A DNA stretch of 24,417 nucleotides from Phlegmacium glaucopus (Eukaryota; Basidiomycota; Agaricomycetes; Agaricales; Cortinariaceae), in the NCBI GenBank assembly GCA_015039465.1, contig MU130619.1, positions 121,548 to 145,964 on the forward strand, in the 5' to 3' direction. Within the stretch, counting starts at the first letter, position 1; each line of letters opens with the position of its first letter. Under the pieces are notes generated by a model. It made no database searches and was not told the origin of the DNA. It saw nothing but the letters and a program-made list of their open reading frames with translations. The translations under genes were made by a program, and so were the position numbers. This document shows positions 19,501-24,417 of this stretch, in pieces.

Positions 19501-20815
19501 CAAAGATGTTGACATCATCGATACCAAAGGGCACAAGCGACGAGACACGACTGGGTTGTTGGGGGTTGGACAAATTACCGGGACGAGCATAGGTTGCAGC
19601 TGTATAAGAAATTATAAATGTTGAGGGTGAGATTTTTAAACAATAAGCTAAGAAAACGCACCAAAACAACCAAGTTTTAAGACAGACAAATCCATGGGGT
19701 GAGCATAGATAGCGGCTGTACAAAGAAAAAACATTAAAAATAAGGGTTGAGATTGTTAAACGACAGGCTAAAGAAACACACCACACGATGCAGGCAGACA
19801 GTCATCACAATTGACATCGAGCGGTGCCGGAGCCAGGGAATTACAGGGGCAAGTACAGGGAGTAGCTGTACAAGAAAACATTAAAATTAAGAGCTGATCA
19901 TTTGAGACAGGTAGCTATAGAAACGCACCGGATAATGCAGGCAAGTCAATGTTGACATCAACAAGGGCCAAGGCCAAGAAGCGATTGTCGTCGAGGGGGA
20001 CTGGGGCCAAGGAACCAACAAGGGGTTGCGAGATGTACCAGCTTTTGGGGCAAGAATGGGTAGCAGCTGTACAAAAGATTGTCAAAAATTAGGGCTAAAA
20101 TTTTTAGAAGGTAGCTACAAAAACGCACCAGAGAACGCAGGCAGGTAGACATCGACATCGACAGGGGCCAAAGCCAGATTGTCGTCGAGGGGGACTGGGG
20201 CCAAGGAACCAACAAGGGGTTGCGAGATGTACCAGCTTTTGGGGCAAGAATGGGTAGCAGCTGTACAAAAGATTGTCAAAAATTAGGGCTAAAATTTTTA
20301 GAAGGTAGCTACAAAAACGCACCAGAGAACGCAGGCAGGTAGACATCGACATCGACAGGGGCCAAAGCCAGATTGTCGTCGAGGGGGACTGGGGCCAAGG
20401 AACCAACAAGGGGTTGCGAGATGTACCAGCTTTTGGGGCAAGAATGGGTAGCAGCTGTACAAAAGATTGTCAAAAATTAGGGCTAAAAATTTTAGAAGGT
20501 AGCTACAAAAATGCACCAGAGAACACAGGCAGGTAGACGTCGACATGACAGGGGCCAAAGCCAAGGAAAAACTAGGTTGTTGGGAGACAGCTACGCTGTC
20601 AACCAGAGCCAGAGCCAAGAAATCATCAAATTGTTTGCAGACGAACAAACTTCCTGCAAAGGTAGAATCTGTAAAAGAAGTCATAAAATATGAGGGAAAA
20701 TAGTCTTAGCGAGGAGAAATGGAAGACGCACCGAACAATTCAGGCAGAGGGATGTCGAGGGTGATGGTGGCCAGAGTCGAGAAGCAATCGAGCTATTGGA
20801 AGACGGAGGTAGCAG
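19501..20815 (-). repeat. Tandem array of amplified phase-1 exons
   Basis: Eight short exons alternate with 62-66-nt introns of near-constant sequence (donor GTGCGT, GTGTGT or GTGCAT; acceptor TACAG or similar). Exons on the minus strand: 20815-20732 (84 nt), 20668-20517 (152), 20454-20323 (132), 20260-20129 (132), 20066-19929 (138), 19865-19782 (84), 19715-19662 (54) and 19599-19501 (99). All except the 152-nt one are multiples of three, and every intron is in phase 1. In that phase the exons encode variants of one module: a start like A-T, a middle like SLAPVPLDDN..FLALA, then D-V and a final LPA.SG. 20129-20322 and 20323-20516 are 194-bp units with identical exons and two intron differences. 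The array joins in phase to the Helitron exon ending at 19437. The 20732 exon has an in-frame TAG and the 152-nt exon a missing base. Confidence 0.8.
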
Positions 20816-20879
20816 CTGTACAAAAAAGTTAAATCCAGGGTTGAGAATTGTGTATAGAGTGTGAGCTAATGAGATGCAC

Positions 20880-20968
20880 CCAAAAACAAGAGTGCAGACA
20901 AAATTGTCTGCATGAAAACCATCGTAGTGGAGAGCAAGTAAAAACAGTCCAAACAAACGCAAGTTCAT
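20880..20968 (-). other. Possible first exon upstream of the array
   Basis: An ATG at 20968 opens 89 nt up to a GTGCAT donor that resembles the donors in the exon array. The N-terminus reads MNLRLFGLFLLAL, hydrophobic like a signal peptide. Its length leaves phase 2, which does not match the phase-1 array, so either the start lies elsewhere, a base has been lost, or it is not coding. Confidence 0.25.
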
Positions 20969-21502
20969 TCAACAAGCAAATAGATTGCATAAGCAACACA
21001 AGGTCTTCAAGTTGTCCTCTCTATTTTCCTTGCGCGGATCTTGAGTCGAAATTTTGCAATCACTTGGGGACATTTAATGAGCGATGGCCCCTCGTCACCG
21101 ACAGTAGTTTAACTAAACCATGGGAAACTGCGGGATGGCGTAGTCTTATGGTAACCTTTGCTAGTCGCAACCTCCAACATCATTCTTAGATGGTACAAAA
21201 ACTCAGTGGTGATGCATTTTACTTGCTGTATATCCTTGATATCGCAGCTTTGTCTTCACGTTTTGTTGGTATTATTTGGATCTGCTCTCCTGTCGTCGTA
21301 TCTGATCGCTTTCCTTATCACTTTTACCTATTATTATGTTTTTGAATACAATAAAACTTTGTATTGACCTCCATTCAAACATGAATATTACATATCCTCT
21401 GACTCGGGATCTCAAGCCTTTCAGTTTGGGAAACAAAGGCAATATATTTCACAAAACGGTACAAGAAAACGAGGGTACAAGATAATAATGTTTTATGTAA
21501 TA
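20969..21502. other. Intergenic region between the Helitron exon array and the upstream minus-strand gene
   Basis: No gene is supported. It should hold the 3' end of the 21503-24136 gene and the promoter of the minus-strand array. Near 21346-21366 an inverted repeat AATACAA / TTGTATT with a 7-nt loop overlaps an AATAAA-like word. Confidence 0.35.
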
Positions 21503-24136
21503 TTACTCATCAGGGACAACACCATAGTAGACAACGGAATGGAGGTTAAAGGAAAGCACGCTGTTGCGATATGTCGGCACAACAGCAGCAGATGGAGCAT
21601 CAGGACCTCCAGTGCCGTTTTGAGGAGTGATGGATGCAGATGAGTTGTAGTCTTTGGCATAGGTATTAAGAGTGAAGAAGACAGAAACAAGCGCTTGATG
21701 AGGGAGATCGCATGGGGATCTGACCCCGTATTTTTGATAACAGGGAAGGCCCTGCATAGAAGCGAAGTCGTCACGTTGGAAGAGGAACGGATGTTTCGAG
21801 GCGTCGTAGATAGGAACTTCAAAATTTAATCAGAATATGCTTGACCTGTGAAAACAAATAGCACCTACTGTCATCAGTAAAGTTCATGCATGAAGGTTGT
21901 TTCCTGTCAAACCAGAGAGTCGAGGTCTTGGTGCGTGACGACGCGAAGGCCTTGAGGTTCTTCCTAGGCGTAGTAGTGGGTGTAGACGGAACAAGAGAAG
22001 ATGTCCCTGCAAGATATTATAGAGTTAGAAAAAAAAAAACAACAACAAAAGGTCGTATACTGACCACCATACCCGCCCTCACGGCGACTGGTCAGCTTCA
22101 AGAGACAGCCGTACTCGAATGGGCCCTGCATCTCTCCAGGACCATACAACCCACCCAGGAACGCCTCAAAACCGTGCCAGGAATCACCATAAGGGACGAC
22201 GGTAAGGCCCTTGATCTTGTAATTTTTCAATTGGAGCGGCTGTATAATATTGGAGGCATGTACGGATGAAAGCATCGAGAAGACAACTGGCTTGTGGGAG
22301 CCTTCCCAAAGGACATCATGCCGGAAGTTGTCAACGGAGACGTCACTGACTGCGATAGCATCAACGCTGGCAAAAGGCTGGAACTGTTTGAAGGAGACAG
22401 CGGAATCGAGATTTCTGAAAAAAGCAATGAATAGATACACTAGCCTTCGAGGAATAAGTGAAGATGGACGACTTACCTATTTATTATCTCATCAAAATAT
22501 TCAAAAGCACCTGATCCAAGCTCCATAGGACAACTGTCAACCAAGAATCCAGAAGGGCAATATTCGGCTCTCAGATCCACCTTTGCAGGAACAATGAGAA
22601 AACATGCGCTGAATATATAAAAAACAATGTCAAAACTAAAAGACGAGAAGAAAATGGAAAATCTACGTACTCTGAAGGGGACTGAACAAATACAGGGAGT
22701 TGTCCAGGCTGTTTATGTTCAGCAGGTTCAGTAGACAGGGAACCAGGCTTAGGAGTGTTCTGAAGGATGCCAGCAGGGAGGTCGTCATCAGAAGTGACAC
22801 AGGGTGGCGCAGGATCACTGCAATTGTAATCATTAATAAGACAGATCAGGAGAACTTAGAAGGTTCACATACGGAGTCCTGGGAACAGTCCTCTCATCAT
22901 CATCAAGCACAGGCTGGTCCTTGCGATAGGAACCAGAAACAGACCTGAAATGATAAGACATAAGTGTGAAATTATCAGAAAGGGGACAAACATGTACGGC
23001 TTGAGCCTTGAAGGAGTAGAAGCGACCTTGCAATTCGCAGGCGTTCCCAGGACACTTAAAAAAAAAGAAATAGCAGTCAGAAGTCAAAAAACAGGAGAGA
23101 ACAGCCTTTGACACACCGCTTAGCCTTTGGGGTGGGTGTCGTGTTTTCTTCTTCATCACTTGAAATCTCAACTACCAGAGTTGCAATGGTTCAAGTAGGC
23201 TTCTTCCCTTTATCCCGTAAAGAGATATAAGGGGGTGAACCAAGAAAAGAATGAGAGTCGATGGGCTTGAGCTTGATTTTCCTTTTCGGGGATTGTGTAT
23301 CCGGAGATGCTTCCACAGGGGTCCTCTTCCTACTAACCATGTTAGGCATATGCAGAGCAATAATATCAACCACTTACTTATCACGGACCACAGTACTCTT
23401 GGTAGGAGACCCGGACATATAAAGTGCCTTTTCAGACTGGCGACGCCTATGAACAACAGTGTAAACTTGGACAGCAAAAAAGAAAAAAAGAAGCAATGTA
23501 CTTTCTTTTCTCCATTAGCTTTTGAGTCTCCTCCGAAACAGAGACAGCTTCAGAAGCATTGGCGTCATCAGACGCATATTCACTACAGAGCGTTTGAGGA
23601 TAACGAAAGTGGAACAACCAAGACAAATACTTACATAGACCCGAAACTCAACCTGCAGCCCTCTATGCTTCAGGATGGCTTGGTGCTACTGGGAATCATG
23701 CTTATAAATGTTGATCCAAGCAAGGAAATAAGAATAACAAATGTGATGATAACAGAGGCTTGTGAGGCATATTCGGGACTGCCAGGCTTGGCTTTTTTGA
23801 TATGCTTAGGAGGTACAATTTGAACATCGTCACTAGATAAATAGATAAACAGGATATCAGCTAGGACAGAATGAGAGATGCCCGGAGACAAACCTTTCAG
23901 AACTGTCCGCCATAGAAACAGAGGTGGCACGTTTATGGCTAAGATAATCAGTCAAGAGCAAAAATAAGAAGAAAATTATGTGGACAAACCTGGTGGGGGT
24001 GGGAGCAGGAGAAGGGCTACCAGCAGGAGACAAAGGAGGGCTTGAATAGGAAGTAAGCACACATAAGAATAGGGGCAGGCAGAAAAAAAAACAGGACTCA
24101 CGAGACTTTTTTTTTACCAATACGAGTCAAAGGCAT
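21503..24136 (-). CDS. Uncharacterised multi-exon gene, basic disordered N-terminus and conserved C-terminal region
   Basis: Confident exons with agreeing phases are 23054-22873, 22817-22671, 22608-22477, 22414-22068, 22006-21869 and 21816-21503 (TAA at 21503), with introns of 52-62 nt. Upstream, exons at 24136-24102, 24040-23990, 23938-23894, 23832 to about 23785, 23582-23502, 23446-23378 and 23332-23117 encode a Ser/Pro/Lys-rich tail with NLS-like clusters (GKKK, KRR, RKR, PKRKIK). The C-terminal half has the blocks FRHDVLWEG, VPYGDSWHGFEAFLGGLYG, VPIYDASKHPFLFQ and a final NLHSVVYYGVVPDE. I recall similar uncharacterised Agaricomycete proteins but no function. CPGNAC...HVCP could be a metal site. 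Problems: in-frame TGA at 23191-23193, a phase mismatch across the intron 23055-23116, and an unresolved join after 23785. It may be a damaged or mis-sequenced gene. Confidence 0.6.
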
Positions 24137-24296
24137 AGTGGTGAGAGCTAGGAGTTAAGGGCAAAAGTAAGATGGGTGAGATAAAGTGGAACGATGATGT
24201 ACCTGTTGAACACGAGCATGTTATATGAGTCCAAAAACCCTGAGCCCAAACCAGCAGAAAACTGAATGGAAACGGTATAAATCGTTGTTGTTGTTG

Positions 24297-24304
24297 TATA
24301 TAAA
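24297..24304 (-). promoter_or_regulatory. TATA-like box
   Basis: The minus strand reads TTTATATA about 160 nt upstream of the proposed ATG at 24136, next to an (AAC)n run. Position and sequence suit a promoter for the minus-strand gene, leaving a 5' untranslated region of roughly 130 nt. No experimental start is visible. Confidence 0.35.
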
Positions 24305-24417
24305 CACCAACCAGAGAGCAGTGGACCAGACCTTAGGTCAAGAGACTCCCTGTTGTTCGTTTAGGGAAGGTGTAACCTTGACTTGTATCACACAGAGGTA
24401 GGGAGCAAGAGTAGAGG

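Larger units (their letters stand above)
11451..20968 (-). mobile_element. Autonomous-type Helitron (rolling-circle transposon), termini unresolved
   Basis: The minus strand carries a Helitron replicase/helicase coding region (11870-19437) with an HUH/two-tyrosine Rep domain and a PIF1-family helicase, the diagnostic pair of Helitrons. The limits given are only guesses: the left one is where the F-box fragment loses family similarity, the right one is the far edge of the exon array. I could not find a convincing 5' TC end or a 3' hairpin followed by CTRR. The frame has three nonsense codons, so this copy is probably not autonomous now. Confidence 0.75.

Noticed and set aside
20681..20968. Secreted protein with an N-terminal signal peptide
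   Set aside because: The hydrophobic start is suggestive, but the frame runs through a probable intron and the phase does not match the following exons.
13667..23193. TGA recoded as a sense codon, because several in-frame TGA codons occur in minus-strand genes
   Set aside because: One Helitron stop is TAG, plus-strand pseudogenes carry TAA as well as TGA together with indels, and the GTPase gene uses normal codons. Ordinary nonsense mutation is simpler. A proteomics or sister-copy comparison could reopen it.

Overview
The window looks like nuclear DNA of a basidiomycete fungus, most likely an Agaricomycete. Host genes have short GT-AG introns of about 44 to 62 nt, and the recognisable proteins belong to families I know from mushroom-forming fungi: a small P-loop GTPase, an arrestin-like protein, an ERV41-type ER vesicle protein, an F-box-associated C-terminal domain, and a large Helitron replicase/helicase with an N-terminal DUF6570-like region. 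All family names come from recognising motifs, not from a database search.

Layout, left to right. 1-416: two tandem arrays, both with a 56-bp period; the second is the mirror image (reversed, not complemented) of the first. 728-1798 (-): an apparently intact six-exon GTPase gene. 1800-4765: sparse, with only weak unknown ORFs. 4766-6771 (+): an arrestin-like pseudogene with several lesions. 7332-8321 (+): an ERV41-like pseudogene with three frame lesions, cut off where a diverged copy of the GTPase 5' end and upstream region begins (8322-8922). 8923-9714: a 50-bp module, a T107/A25 homopolymer junction and an F-box-associated gene fragment. 9725-9899: a MITE-like element. About 10869-11450: a second, more damaged F-box fragment.

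11870-19437 (-): a Helitron coding region that stays in one reading frame for more than 2,500 codons, interrupted by only three nonsense codons. It encodes, in order, a Cys/His-rich N-terminus, a DUF6570-like region, an HUH/Y2 Rep domain, a PIF1-like helicase and a C-terminal papain-fold (USP/C19-like) peptidase domain. 19501-20815 (-): directly upstream, an array of short exons in a single intron phase, most of them multiples of three, including two identical 194-bp exon-plus-intron units; it splices in phase onto the Helitron frame. 21503-24136 (-): a multi-exon gene of unknown function with a basic, disordered N-terminus and a conserved C-terminal region. It lies on the same strand upstream of the Helitron and may be a passenger or partner gene.

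Host genes to the left of the Helitron are mostly decayed or copied in pieces, while the Helitron frame is nearly intact, so this reads as a transposon-shaped accessory region. The strongest anomalies are the exact 56-nt mirror repeat, the phase-1 exon amplification and the mosaic junction at 8322-9105.
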